A stretch of DNA of 64,000 nt from an uncultured Clostridia bacterium (GTDB lineage Bacteria > Bacillota > Clostridia > Christensenellales > Borkfalkiaceae): contig CALVHO010000008.1 in the NCBI GenBank assembly GCA_944328445.1, positions 1 to 64,000 of the forward strand. The letters run 5' to 3'. Position 1 is the first letter of the stretch. Every line of letters begins with the position of its first letter. A program made the position numbers and the translations under genes. The notes beneath the pieces are model-generated. The model worked only from the letters and a program-made list of their open reading frames with translations, was not told the origin of the DNA and did not search any database. Of the stretch, positions 1 through 7,866 are shown piece by piece.

Positions 1-47
1 CGCCGCGCGTTGCGCGCACCCGCTCGCGTACGCCCCACCCCGCCCCC

Positions 48-140
48 GCCCGCCCGCCGCGCCCGTGCCCGACCGCCGCGCCCGCGCCCGCCCGCCGCGC
101 CCGTGCCCGACCGCCGCGCCCATGCCCGACCGCCGCGCTC
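48..140. repeat. GC-rich tandem repeat
   Basis: Two adjacent copies of a 36-38 bp unit begin near 48 and 86, with a third partial copy ending near 140. They share the core GTGCCCGACCGCCGCGCC. There are no unique spacers. The open frame that runs through this DNA into the downstream lipoprotein gene is compositional. In the gene-free stretch 1-309 I see only this repeat, a TACAAT box at 276-281 with no good -35, and a GGGAGG SD at 294-299. Confidence 0.75.
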
Positions 141-309
141 GTTCGGGCCCTTGGCTTTCACGAAAGGCCGATTTTTACGGAAAGGACGGGGCGGCGGCCC
201 GCCCAGGGGGATAAGTTCAGCCGTTTTTGACAGGTTTTTTCCCGATTTCAGCCACATTTTACAGTCCGAACGTGGTACAATGGTGGCGAGATCGGGGAGG
301 GACACATCC

Positions 310-1278
310 ATGAGAAGATCGCTTGCATCGGTTTTGGCATTTTTGCTCGCCGCGGCGGCCGCCTTCGGCCTGTTCGCGGGCTGCGGAAAGGACCCGCAGG
401 CGGGCGGCCAAACGGGCAGCCAGACGGGCCCGCAGACGGGCACGGAAGGACAGGGCCCGCAGACGGGCGGGCAGGACGAGGAAACGCCTTTTTATTTGGA
501 GGACGACGGGATGCTCAACGTGCTCTGCATCGGCAACAGTTTTTCCAACGACGCGATGTCCGAGGCGGCGCCGATCGCCGCGGCGCTCGGCGTGCCGCAG
601 GCGCACTTCGCGGTGCTGTACATCGGCGGCTGCACCCTGGCCATGCACGCCTCCAACGCCCGCAGGGACGCGGCCGCTTACGAGCTGTACGTCTACGAAA
701 ACGGCGTGCGGAGCATCCTGCCGGGGTGGTCCATCGCGGCGGCGCTGGCCGAGCGCTCGTGGGACGTCGTCTCCATGCAGCAGTCCAGCGGGCAGAGCGG
801 CATCGAAAGCAGCTATGCGGACCTCGACTACCTCGTCGGTTATGTGCGTGAACGCGCGCCGCAGGCAAAGCTGGTCTGGCACATGACCTGGGCCTACCAG
901 GGCGGCTACGGCGACCCCGAGTTTTCAAACTACGGAAACGACCAGCAGGCGATGTACGAGAGCATCGTGCGGGCGGTGCAGTCCGTCGTGGCCCCGCGCA
1001 CCGATTTTTGGAAGATCGTCCCCACGGGCACGGCTGTCCAGAACGCGCGCACCAGCTGGGTGGGGGATGCATTCACCATCGACGGGCGGCACCTCTCCCT
1101 GCTCGGCCGCTACACGGCGGGGCTCACCTTTTTGCACTCCCTCACGGGCAAGCCCGTGCGGGGGATCGCCTACCGCCCTTCGCGTGTCGCCGCCGACGAG
1201 GCCGTCATGGCCGCCGAAGCGGCCGAGGATGCCGTGTCCTCGCCCTTTGCGGTGACCCCTTCCGATTACCCCGTGTAA
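310..1278 (+). CDS. DUF4886 (SGNH-like) lipoprotein
   Basis: This 322-residue protein is predicted to be exported and lipid-anchored. It starts with a short basic N-terminus, a hydrophobic stretch and the lipobox LFAGC (Cys25). A Gly/Gln/Thr-rich linker (about residues 27-57) follows. The C-terminal domain begins with an SGNH-hydrolase block I (CIGNSFSNDA) and matches the DUF4886 family as I know it, a group often linked to carbohydrate ester hydrolysis in gut bacteria. The ATG at 310 is chosen because GGGAGG lies 10 nt upstream and a signal peptide begins exactly there; longer frames upstream run through repeat DNA. The gene stands alone and is followed by a hairpin. The substrate cannot be read from the sequence. 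Confidence 0.8.
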   Translation: MRRSLASVLAFLLAAAAAFGLFAGCGKDPQAGGQTGSQTGPQTGTEGQGPQTGGQDEETPFYLEDDGMLNVLCIGNSFSNDAMSEAAPIAAALGVPQAHFAVLYIGGCTLAMHASNARRDAAAYELYVYENGVRSILPGWSIAAALAERSWDVVSMQQSSGQSGIESSYADLDYLVGYVRERAPQAKLVWHMTWAYQGGYGDPEFSNYGNDQQAMYESIVRAVQSVVAPRTDFWKIVPTGTAVQNARTSWVGDAFTIDGRHLSLLGRYTAGLTFLHSLTGKPVRGIAYRPSRVAADEAVMAAEAAEDAVSSPFAVTPSDYPV

Positions 1279-1297
1279 GTTCGGGCTTCGCTTCAAA

Positions 1298-1329
1298 GCG
1301 GGGGCGGCGCAACGAAGCGCCGCCCCCGC
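1298..1329 (+). terminator. Hairpin after DUF4886 gene
   Basis: Perfect 13-bp stem (1298-1310 with 1317-1329) and a 6-nt loop, 20 nt after the stop codon. The following bases are only weakly T-rich, so termination efficiency is uncertain. Confidence 0.55.
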
Positions 1330-1347
1330 ATCTTGCTTTCGGGCACG

Positions 1348-1379
1348 GAAAAAGGGCGCCGCAGTCCGCGGCGCCCTTT
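1348..1379 (-). terminator. rpmB terminator
   Basis: A 12-bp perfect stem (1351-1362 with 1368-1379) lies just past the rpmB stop. Read on the minus strand it is followed by a run of T (AAAAA at 1349-1353 on the plus strand), a standard Rho-independent terminator. Confidence 0.8.
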
Positions 1380-1393
1380 GCGCGTGCAAAAAT

Positions 1394-1582
1394 TTACGCT
1401 CTTTCCACTTTGTCGCTTTTGAGGCAACGGGCGCACACGTACGCCGATTCCACCTTGCCCTCTTTGACGATCTTGACCTTCTGCACGTTGGCTTTGAACG
1501 TGCGCCTCGTCTTGCGGTTGCTGTGGCTGACGTTGTTGCCTGCGACCTGCCCTTTGTTGCAGATGCTGCATACCCTCGACAT
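1394..1582 (-). CDS. rpmB: 50S ribosomal protein L28
   Basis: This 62-residue protein is ribosomal protein L28 of the large subunit. It has the family start [11 protein letters not shown] and the central SHSNRKTRR segment. It is the zinc-binding form, with CxxC near the N-terminus (Cys5, Cys8) and CARC near the C-terminus. The ATG at 1582 has a strong SD (GGAGGTG, complement of 1589-1595). Upstream in-frame codons belong to promoter DNA. It is divergent from asp23, the usual Firmicutes arrangement of rpmB next to yloU-yloV-recG. A single-gene unit with its own promoter and terminator is likely. Confidence 0.95.
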   Translation of the reverse strand: MSRVCSICNKGQVAGNNVSHSNRKTRRTFKANVQKVKIVKEGKVESAYVCARCLKSDKVERA

Positions 1583-1682
1583 ATTTTTCACCTCCACGGA
1601 ATTGCGGTCTGATTTGCGGGCGGGCCCGCTCCCGCCGCCGCGGCGGCATGCCGAGGCAAGCCCCGCCGAAGCGAGCGTCACT

Positions 1683-1711
1683 ACTATACCAAACCGCGCG
1701 CAAAAAAGCAA
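1683..1711 (-). promoter_or_regulatory. rpmB promoter
   Basis: On the minus strand TTGCTT (complement 1706-1711), 17-nt spacer, TATAGT (complement 1683-1688), about 100 nt upstream of rpmB. Confidence 0.7.
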
Positions 1712-1781
1712 TCGATTTTGCGCCCGTTCCCGCAAAAAATCGCCGAAAATAAAAAAAGTAAGCGAGAAAACAAAATTTCCC

Positions 1782-1810
1782 TTGCAAAACAGAGGCAAAT
1801 GGGTTAAAAT
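1782..1810 (+). promoter_or_regulatory. asp23-fakA promoter
   Basis: TTGCAA (1782-1787), 17-nt spacer, TAAAAT (1805-1810). Transcription would start near 1817, which rules out the ATG at 1815 as the asp23 start. Confidence 0.7.
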
Positions 1811-1838
1811 AGGGATGGACTACGGGAGCAAACGAGTT

Positions 1839-2189
1839 ATGTCTGTAAATACGAGCAACGCCTACGGCAAGATCACAATTTCAGACGCGGCGATCGCGAG
1901 GGTCGCCTCGCAGGCGGCGATGGAATGCTACGGCATCGTCGAAACCGTTTCGCGCCGTTTTACCGACAGCCTGGCCGAACTGTTCGGCCGCCCTTCGCAG
2001 GGCCGCGGCGTCAAGGTCACGACCAACGGAGACAGGATCTATATCGACGTCTACGTCATCATCAAATTCGGCGTCTCCATCAACGCCGTGGCCGAGTCGC
2101 TCAAAGAGGGCGTCAAATACAAAGTTGAAAAATTCACGGGCATGATCGTGGATACGGTCAATGTCAACATCATCGGGGTCAAGTTGTAA
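1839..2189 (+). CDS. Asp23/Gls24 family envelope stress protein (YloU-like)
   Basis: This 116-residue protein belongs to the Asp23/Gls24 family. The GKITISDAAIARVASQAAMECYGIV opening in shorter form (KITISDAAIARVAS) and the DVYVIIKFGVSI core are typical. Members are soluble proteins tied to envelope stress or, as YloU, co-transcribed with the fatty-acid kinase gene. The start at 1839 is set by GGGAG at 1824-1828 and by the promoter, whose start point lies past the earlier ATG. fakA follows 41 nt downstream in the same direction, so the two are probably one transcript. The exact role here is unknown; the family assignment is firm. Confidence 0.88.
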   Translation: MSVNTSNAYGKITISDAAIARVASQAAMECYGIVETVSRRFTDSLAELFGRPSQGRGVKVTTNGDRIYIDVYVIIKFGVSINAVAESLKEGVKYKVEKFTGMIVDTVNVNIIGVKL

Positions 2190-2230
2190 AACTGGCCCTC
2201 TTTTCGGTTCAAGGAGAGAAGGTTTTTCCC

Positions 2231-3874
2231 ATGCCAAAAACGATCGGCGGCACCGAACTGCGCAAAATGATCCGCTTCGGCGCCAGAATTTTGGAAATAA
2301 ACAGGTCCAAAGTCGACTCCCTCAACGTGTTCCCCGTCCCCGACGGAGACACGGGCACCAATATGTCCCTGACCATCCAGTCTGCCGTGCGCGAGCTGGA
2401 TCTCTGCACGTCCAACCGCATCGCCGAGCTGTGCGATTCCGTCTCCAAAGGCGCTCTCAAAGGCGCCCGCGGCAATTCGGGCGTCATCCTTTCGCAGATC
2501 TTCCGCGGCCTCTGTTCGGGGCTGAAAGGGGACGAGCAGATCACCGTCAAATCCTTCGCCAAGGCGATGGAGGGCGCCACCAAGGTGGCCTATTCCGCCG
2601 TTTCCAAACCCAAGGAAGGCACCATGCTCACCGTGGCGCGGCTCATGAGCGAGCACGCCGTGCGCGTCGCGCCAAAGATGAAGGACTTTTCCGACTTCCT
2701 TCCCGAAGTCATCAAAAAGGGGGAGGAAGCCCTCGCCCAGACGCCCGAACTTCTGCCCGTGCTCAAAAAGGCGGGCGTCGTCGACGCGGGCGGCATGGGC
2801 CTTCTGTGCGTCTACCGCGGCTTTTTGAGCGCCGTCAACGGCGAAGAGGTGGACGAGGGCGCCGCCGAGGTGGCCGCACCCAAAGCGGATGAGGACGTGT
2901 TCGGCGACAATTCGGACATCATCAATCTCGACCTCGGCGAGATCGTGTTCGCCTACTGCACCGAATTTTTCGTCATCAACCTGAAAAAATCCACCACGCT
3001 CGCCGACATCGACCGCATGAAGGAAAAACTCATGCAGATCGGCGACTGCGTCATCTGCATCGGCGACCTCGACCTGGTCAAAGTGCACGTGCACACCAAC
3101 ACCCCCGGCATCGCCCTGCAATACGCGGTGGAGCTGGGCGAGCTCGACCGCGTCAAGATCGAAAACATGCTCGAACAGAACCGCGCCATGCGCGCCAAGC
3201 GCGAGGCGGAAAAGAAGGAGATGGGCATGCTCGCCGTCTGCACGGGCGAGGGAATCGCCGCCATCTTCAAGGACCTGCTCGTGGACGGCGTCATCGAGGG
3301 CGGGCAGACCATGAACCCCAGCGCCAACGACATCGCCGCCGCCGTGCAGAAGATCAACGCCGAGCACGTGTTCGTGTTCCCCAACAACAAAAACATCATC
3401 CTCGCCGCCGAACAGGCCAAGGCGCTGGTCACGGGGCGCACCATCCACGTCATCCCCACCAAAAACATCCCGCAGGGCTTTGCCGCCGTGCTCGCCTTCA
3501 ACAGCGAGGCCTCCGCCGAGGAGAACAAGACGGATATGATCCACGCGCTCGACAACGTGCGCGCGGGGCAGGTGACGCGCGCCGTGCGCTCCACCTCCAT
3601 CAACGGCTTCGACTTGAAAGAGGGCGACCTCATCGGCCTGGACGATAAAAAGATCCTCTCCAAGGGGGACACGGTGGAAGAGACGGTGCTCGGCCTTCTG
3701 CACAAGCTCAAAGACAACTCGCACGAGATCATCACCCTCTATTACGGGCAGGACGTGGCCGAAGAAGAGGCCGAGGCCCTCGCCGCCCGCGTGGGCGAGG
3801 AGTTCCCCGACTGCGACGTCGACTTCCACTTCGGCGGCCAGCCCATCTACTATTACATCGTCTCCCTCGAATGA
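2231..3874 (+). CDS. fakA: DAK-domain fatty acid kinase FakA (YloV)
   Basis: This 547-residue protein equals the usual FakA length. The N-terminal DhaL-type kinase domain carries the nucleotide/metal motif VPDGDTGTNM (about residues 36-45) and the GARGNSGVILSQ loop. A middle segment and a C-terminal EDD-like domain (about 320-547) follow. In Firmicutes FakA phosphorylates fatty acids held by a FakB (DegV-family) carrier for phospholipid synthesis. No FakB lies in this window, though plsY does (53224). The ATG at 2231 follows GGAGAGAAGG. It sits between asp23 and recG, a conserved order. It acts in the cytosol at the membrane surface. Confidence 0.9.
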   Translation: MPKTIGGTELRKMIRFGARILEINRSKVDSLNVFPVPDGDTGTNMSLTIQSAVRELDLCTSNRIAELCDSVSKGALKGARGNSGVILSQIFRGLCSGLKGDEQITVKSFAKAMEGATKVAYSAVSKPKEGTMLTVARLMSEHAVRVAPKMKDFSDFLPEVIKKGEEALAQTPELLPVLKKAGVVDAGGMGLLCVYRGFLSAVNGEEVDEGAAEVAAPKADEDVFGDNSDIINLDLGEIVFAYCTEFFVINLKKSTTLADIDRMKEKLMQIGDCVICIGDLDLVKVHVHTNTPGIALQYAVELGELDRVKIENMLEQNRAMRAKREAEKKEMGMLAVCTGEGIAAIFKDLLVDGVIEGGQTMNPSANDIAAAVQKINAEHVFVFPNNKNIILAAEQAKALVTGRTIHVIPTKNIPQGFAAVLAFNSEASAEENKTDMIHALDNVRAGQVTRAVRSTSINGFDLKEGDLIGLDDKKILSKGDTVEETVLGLLHKLKDNSHEIITLYYGQDVAEEEAEALAARVGEEFPDCDVDFHFGGQPIYYYIVSLE

Positions 3875-3947
3875 CGCGCTCTCCGCGGCGTGAACGTGCG
3901 GCGCGGGCGCTCGGGGAGAAATTTGCGGTAAGGACAAAAACGTTGCG

Positions 3948-3976
3948 GCGGGTAGGAATGTACCCGCCCGTTTTTT
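3948..3976 (+). terminator. Terminator between fakA and recG
   Basis: GCGGGTA/TACCCGC stem (3948-3954 with 3961-3967) followed by CCG and six T (3971-3976). It may attenuate rather than block transcription into recG, because no clear recG promoter is visible in the 115-nt gap. Confidence 0.7.
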
Positions 3977-3989
3977 ACGGAGGCCGTGT

Positions 3990-6002
3990 ATGACGGGTCT
4001 GCGGACGCTCAGAGGCATTTCCGACAAGCGGGAAAAGGACTTCAAAAAACTGCATATCGCTTCGGCCGAGGACCTGGTGCGCTATTTTCCGCGCAGCTAT
4101 CTCGACATGACGCACCCCGCCTCCATCTATGCGTGCTACCACAACGACACCGCCCTCATCCCGTGCCGCGTGGCGGCGGAGCCGCAGACCGTCTACGGCC
4201 GCCGCCCCTTCGTGCGGGTGTGGTGCGAGCAGGGCGGCGAGCGCTTTTCGGCGGTTTGGTTCAACGCCCCCTACGTGCGCACGCAGCTCAAAGCGGGGGC
4301 GGAGTACTTTTTCTACGGTCGCGTCTCCAACAAACAGGGCACGGGCGTGCCCTCCATGGTCAACCCCTCCTTCGAGTTGCAGGAAAAAAACTTCCGCCTG
4401 AAAGGCATCGTGCCCGTGTACGGGCTGAGCGGCTCCCTCACCCAGCGCGCCGTGCGCGGCGCGGTGCAGGAGGCGCTGCGCCTCTGCCCGCCGCATACGG
4501 TGGTGCCGCCCGCGCTGGCGGAAAAATACGCGCTCTCCTCCTTGGAGGAGGCCTACCGCGCCGCGCACATGCCCCGCTCCTTTGAGGAGCAGGAACGCGC
4601 GGCCGCGCGCATCGCCCTCGAAGAATACTTCATTCTCATCTCCGCCTTCCGCTTCATCAAGGGGGACAAAAACGACGCCCGCCTCGGCGGCTATTCCTGC
4701 ACCGAAGAGGACGTGAAGGCCTTTGCCGCGCGCTTTCCCTTCGCCTTCACCGCGGGGCAGGAGGCGGCGGTGCGGGCCGTGTTTTCCGACCTGCATTCGC
4801 CCGCGCGCATGAACCGCCTCTTGCAGGGAGACGTGGGCTGCGGCAAGACGGCCGTGGCCCTGTGCGCCGTGTTCATGGCGGCCAAGAGCGGGCGTCAGGC
4901 GGCGATGATCGCCCCCACGGAGGTGCTCGCCGCGCAGAATTTTTCCCTCGTGCAGAAGTATTTGCCCGAATACCGCGCCGCCTTCCTGGCGGGCTCCACG
5001 CCCGCGGCCGAAAAGCGGGCGGTCAAGCGCGCCCTCGCCGCAGGGGAGCTTAGCGTCGTCTGCGGCACCCATGCCGTCTTGCAGGAGGACGTGGCCTTTC
5101 GCGACCTGGCGCTGTGCGTGTGCGACGAGCAGCAGCGCTTCGGCGTGGCGCAGCGCTCCGCCCTCGGCGAAAAGGGGCAGGGCGCGGACATGCTGGTGAT
5201 GTCCGCCACCCCCATCCCGCGCACACTCTCGCTCATCTTCTACGGCGATCTCGACATCACCGAGATCCGCGATAAGCCCCTTGCCCGCGCCGAAACGGTC
5301 ACGGCCGTCGTGCCCGCGCGCAAGTACGAGGCCATGCTCGACTACATCGGGCAGGAGGCCGCGGAAGGCAACCAAAGCTATTTCGTCTGCCCCCGCATCG
5401 AGGGGGATGAAGAGGGTTCGCTCATCAGCGTGCGCGAACTGTACGAAGAACTCTGCGCCCGCCTGCCAAAGGTGCGCTTTGCCCTCCTGCACGGCAGGAT
5501 GAAGGACAAGGAGAAGGCAGAGGTCATGGCCGCCTTCAAGGCCAAACAATACGACTGCCTCGTCTCGACCACCGTCATCGAAGTGGGCGTCGACGTGCCC
5601 GACGCGACCATCATGGTCATCTACAACGCCGAGCGCTTCGGGCTTTCGCAGCTGCACCAGCTGCGCGGCCGCGTGGGGCGTGGGAGCAAAAAGAGCTATT
5701 GCTTCCTTTTGACGGGCAACGACGGCGAGGAAGCCCGCGCCCGCCTCGCCGCCGTCAAAAACAGTTCCGACGGCTTTCAGATCGCCGAAAAGGACCTCGA
5801 AATGCGGGGCGGCGGCGACTTTCTGGGCACCCGCCAGAGCGGCCACATCCTCGGCGACGTGGGGCGGCTGCGCTACCCGAAGTCGGTCATCTTCACCGCC
5901 AAAAAGCTGGCCGACGAGGCGCTCGCGTCAGGCGATACCGCCGCCCTTCGCGCCGCGGCCATGCAAAAGTACGAAAAGCTGAAAGAAGTGGTGCTGAACT
6001 GA
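3990..6002 (+). CDS. recG: ATP-dependent DNA helicase RecG
   Basis: This 670-residue protein is the branched-DNA helicase RecG, which remodels stalled forks and Holliday junctions. The N-terminal wedge/OB region is followed by the helicase core: Walker A GDVGCGKT, the DEQQRFG box, motif III MSATPIPRT, LLHGRMKDKEK, and the QLRGRVGRG arginine-finger motif. It ends in the usual C-terminal region with GDFLGTRQSG. Length is close to the usual 680. The ATG at 3990 follows GGAGG (3979-3983). Nothing is missing. It closes the asp23-fakA-recG cluster and is followed by a strong terminator. Confidence 0.97.
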   Translation: MTGLRTLRGISDKREKDFKKLHIASAEDLVRYFPRSYLDMTHPASIYACYHNDTALIPCRVAAEPQTVYGRRPFVRVWCEQGGERFSAVWFNAPYVRTQLKAGAEYFFYGRVSNKQGTGVPSMVNPSFELQEKNFRLKGIVPVYGLSGSLTQRAVRGAVQEALRLCPPHTVVPPALAEKYALSSLEEAYRAAHMPRSFEEQERAAARIALEEYFILISAFRFIKGDKNDARLGGYSCTEEDVKAFAARFPFAFTAGQEAAVRAVFSDLHSPARMNRLLQGDVGCGKTAVALCAVFMAAKSGRQAAMIAPTEVLAAQNFSLVQKYLPEYRAAFLAGSTPAAEKRAVKRALAAGELSVVCGTHAVLQEDVAFRDLALCVCDEQQRFGVAQRSALGEKGQGADMLVMSATPIPRTLSLIFYGDLDITEIRDKPLARAETVTAVVPARKYEAMLDYIGQEAAEGNQSYFVCPRIEGDEEGSLISVRELYEELCARLPKVRFALLHGRMKDKEKAEVMAAFKAKQYDCLVSTTVIEVGVDVPDATIMVIYNAERFGLSQLHQLRGRVGRGSKKSYCFLLTGNDGEEARARLAAVKNSSDGFQIAEKDLEMRGGGDFLGTRQSGHILGDVGRLRYPKSVIFTAKKLADEALASGDTAALRAAAMQKYEKLKEVVLN

Positions 6003-6118
6003 CCTTCGCCTTCGGGGCGGGGCAAAAGAAAGGGCCGTGAACGGACCCCGCCTGCGGCGCAAGGAAAAATGCGCCGCCCCGAAGCGGCTCCGGACTTCGC
6101 CGCAAGGGAAAATTCCGC

Positions 6119-6149
6119 GAAAACCGCCGCCGCCGCGCGGCGGTTTTTT
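6119..6149 (+). terminator. recG terminator
   Basis: AAAACCGCC/GGCGGTTTT stem (6120-6128 with 6139-6147), extended by inner GC pairs, then a T run to 6149. Confidence 0.8.
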
Positions 6150-6157
6150 GCATTTTA

Positions 6158-6187
6158 TTGACAGCGGGCGGGCAAACGTGATAAAAT
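6158..6187 (+). promoter_or_regulatory. his operon promoter
   Basis: TTGACA (6158-6163), 18-nt spacer, TAAAAT (6182-6187). The resulting leader of about 85 nt contains a GCGCGCC/GGCGCGC hairpin but no T-box consensus and no His-rich leader peptide that I can see. Confidence 0.75.
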
Positions 6188-6279
6188 AATAAGGAATACG
6201 GCGCGCCGCGGGGACGGCGCGCAAAACGGGGCGCGCGCGGGCTCTGTTCCCGCGCCCGCCGCCGCGAAAGGGGAACTGC

Positions 6280-7254
6280 ATGCAATACTTCAAACTTCCT
6301 GCGGGCGTGCGCGACGTCCTGCCCGACGAATGCGAGCGCTTCGACGCGGCCGAACGGGTGCTGCGCGAGCGTTTCCGCGGCGCCGGGTTTTTGCCCGTGC
6401 GCCCCGCGGGGCTGGAATATTACGACACCTATGCCGACGCGGGCGTGGAAGAGGCGCAGATGTTCAAGATGTGCGACCGCGACGGCCGCCTCATCGTGCT
6501 GCGGCCGGACATGACCTTGGCCTGCGCGCGCATCGCCGCCACCAAACTGCACGGGGAGGGGGCCAGGCTGTGCTATTTTTCCGCCGTGTACGACTTCACC
6601 GCTTCGGGCAACTGCGACCGCGAGGTGCCGCAGGCGGGCGTGGAGGTGTTCGGTGAACAGGGCGCCCGTTCGGACGCGGAGATCATCGCCTTCGCCGTCG
6701 GCTGCCTGCGCGCGCTGGGGCTGCGCGATTTCATTGTGGACATCGGCCACGTCGGCTTTTACAAGGGTCTTTTGGAGGGCAGCGGCCTGTCCGTCGAGGG
6801 CGCCGAGGAAGTGCGCGCCCGCATCAACGCCAAGGACGCGGTGGGCTGCGAGCTCGCCCTGCGCCGCCACGGCGCGGGGGAACGCGCCCAGGCCGCCATC
6901 CTCGCCCTTCCCTCCCTCTTCGGCGGGGCGGAGGTGCTCGGCCGGGCCAAAACGCTGACGGACAACCCCCAAGCCCTCGCCTCGCTCGCGCATTTGGAGG
7001 AGGTGTACGCGCACCTTTGCGATCTGGGGGTGGGCGGGCACGTCTCCTTCGACCTCGGCACCGTCAAGAGCCTCGCCTATTACACGGGCATCGTTTTTAC
7101 CGGCCTTGCCGACGGCGTGGGCGCGCCCGTGCTCTCGGGCGGGCGGTATGACGGGCTTTGCGCCCGCTTCGGCCGAGACCTCGCGGCGGTGGGCTTCGCC
7201 GTGGGGATGGACCGCGCCCTGTCCGCCGCGCGGGCAAAGGAGGGAACATGCTGA
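6280..7254 (+). CDS. hisZ: ATP phosphoribosyltransferase regulatory subunit HisZ
   Basis: This 324-residue protein is a class II histidyl-tRNA-synthetase-like protein without the anticodon-binding domain, which is how HisZ differs from HisRS (about 420 residues). It begins LPAGVRDVLPDE and keeps the motif-2-like RPDMTLACARIAA and the GGRYDGLCARFGRD motif. HisZ pairs with short-form HisG to make the allosteric, histidine-inhibited first enzyme of histidine synthesis. The immediate overlap with a short hisG makes HisZ certain over HisRS. Start 6280 follows AAAGGGGA. It is the first gene of the his operon. Confidence 0.95.
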   Translation: MQYFKLPAGVRDVLPDECERFDAAERVLRERFRGAGFLPVRPAGLEYYDTYADAGVEEAQMFKMCDRDGRLIVLRPDMTLACARIAATKLHGEGARLCYFSAVYDFTASGNCDREVPQAGVEVFGEQGARSDAEIIAFAVGCLRALGLRDFIVDIGHVGFYKGLLEGSGLSVEGAEEVRARINAKDAVGCELALRRHGAGERAQAAILALPSLFGGAEVLGRAKTLTDNPQALASLAHLEEVYAHLCDLGVGGHVSFDLGTVKSLAYYTGIVFTGLADGVGAPVLSGGRYDGLCARFGRDLAAVGFAVGMDRALSAARAKEGTC

Positions 7255-7865
7255 ACGTCGCCCTGGCCAAGGGCCGCCTGGCCGAACGCTGCGCCGATAT
7301 CTTCATCCGCTGCGGCATCCGCGCCGAGGTCTTGCGGGAGGAGACGCGCAAGCTCGTGCTGGAAACGCCCGACGGAAAATTCCGCTTCTTCTTCGTCAAG
7401 CCCGCCGACGTGCCCACCTACGTCGAATACGGCATCGCCGACATCGGCATCGTCGGCAAGGATACCCTGCTCGAAGCGGGTGCCGACCTGTACGAGATGC
7501 TCGATCTGGGCTTCGAACGCTGCAAACTGTGCATCGCGGGCTTTGCGGGCCGCGCGCCCTCCCGCCCGCTGCGGGTGGCCACCAAATACACCGAAACGGC
7601 CAAACGCCTCTTCGCCTCCCGCGGGGAGGACGCCGAGATCATCAAGCTCAACGGCTCCATCGAGCTGGCGCCGCTGACCGGCCTTGCGGACGTCATCTTC
7701 GACATCGTGCAGTCGGGCGGCACCCTGCGCGCCAACGGCCTTTCGGTGCTGGAAGAGGTGTTCGACATCTCCGCCCGCCTCATCGCCAACAAAGTCAGCT
7801 TAAAGACCAAGGCCGCCGAGATCCTGCCGCTCATCGCGGCCATGAAGCAATACATCGAGGAATGA
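7248..7865 (+). CDS. hisG: ATP phosphoribosyltransferase, short-form catalytic subunit
   Basis: This 205-residue protein catalyses ATP + PRPP to phosphoribosyl-ATP, the committed step of histidine synthesis. It starts MLNVALAKGRL, has the VPTYVEYGIADIGIVGKD segment and the PRPP loop region DVIFDIVQSGGTL. The length fits the short form that needs HisZ and lacks the C-terminal histidine-binding domain. The ATG at 7248 follows GGAGGG inside hisZ and overlaps the hisZ stop by 7 nt, so translation is probably coupled. Upstream in-frame starts lie within hisZ and lack an SD. Confidence 0.96.
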   Translation: MLNVALAKGRLAERCADIFIRCGIRAEVLREETRKLVLETPDGKFRFFFVKPADVPTYVEYGIADIGIVGKDTLLEAGADLYEMLDLGFERCKLCIAGFAGRAPSRPLRVATKYTETAKRLFASRGEDAEIIKLNGSIELAPLTGLADVIFDIVQSGGTLRANGLSVLEEVFDISARLIANKVSLKTKAAEILPLIAAMKQYIEE

Positions 7866-7866
7866 C

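Noticed and set aside
48-140. Possible CRISPR array
   Set aside because: Units are contiguous with no unique spacers, and no cas genes are present.
10-309. Upstream extension of the lipoprotein gene to position 10
   Set aside because: The extension is tandem-repeat translation and would bury the signal peptide.
6188-6279. T-box or histidine attenuator before hisZ
   Set aside because: The leader is too short for a T-box, has no matching conserved core, and no His-rich peptide is encoded.
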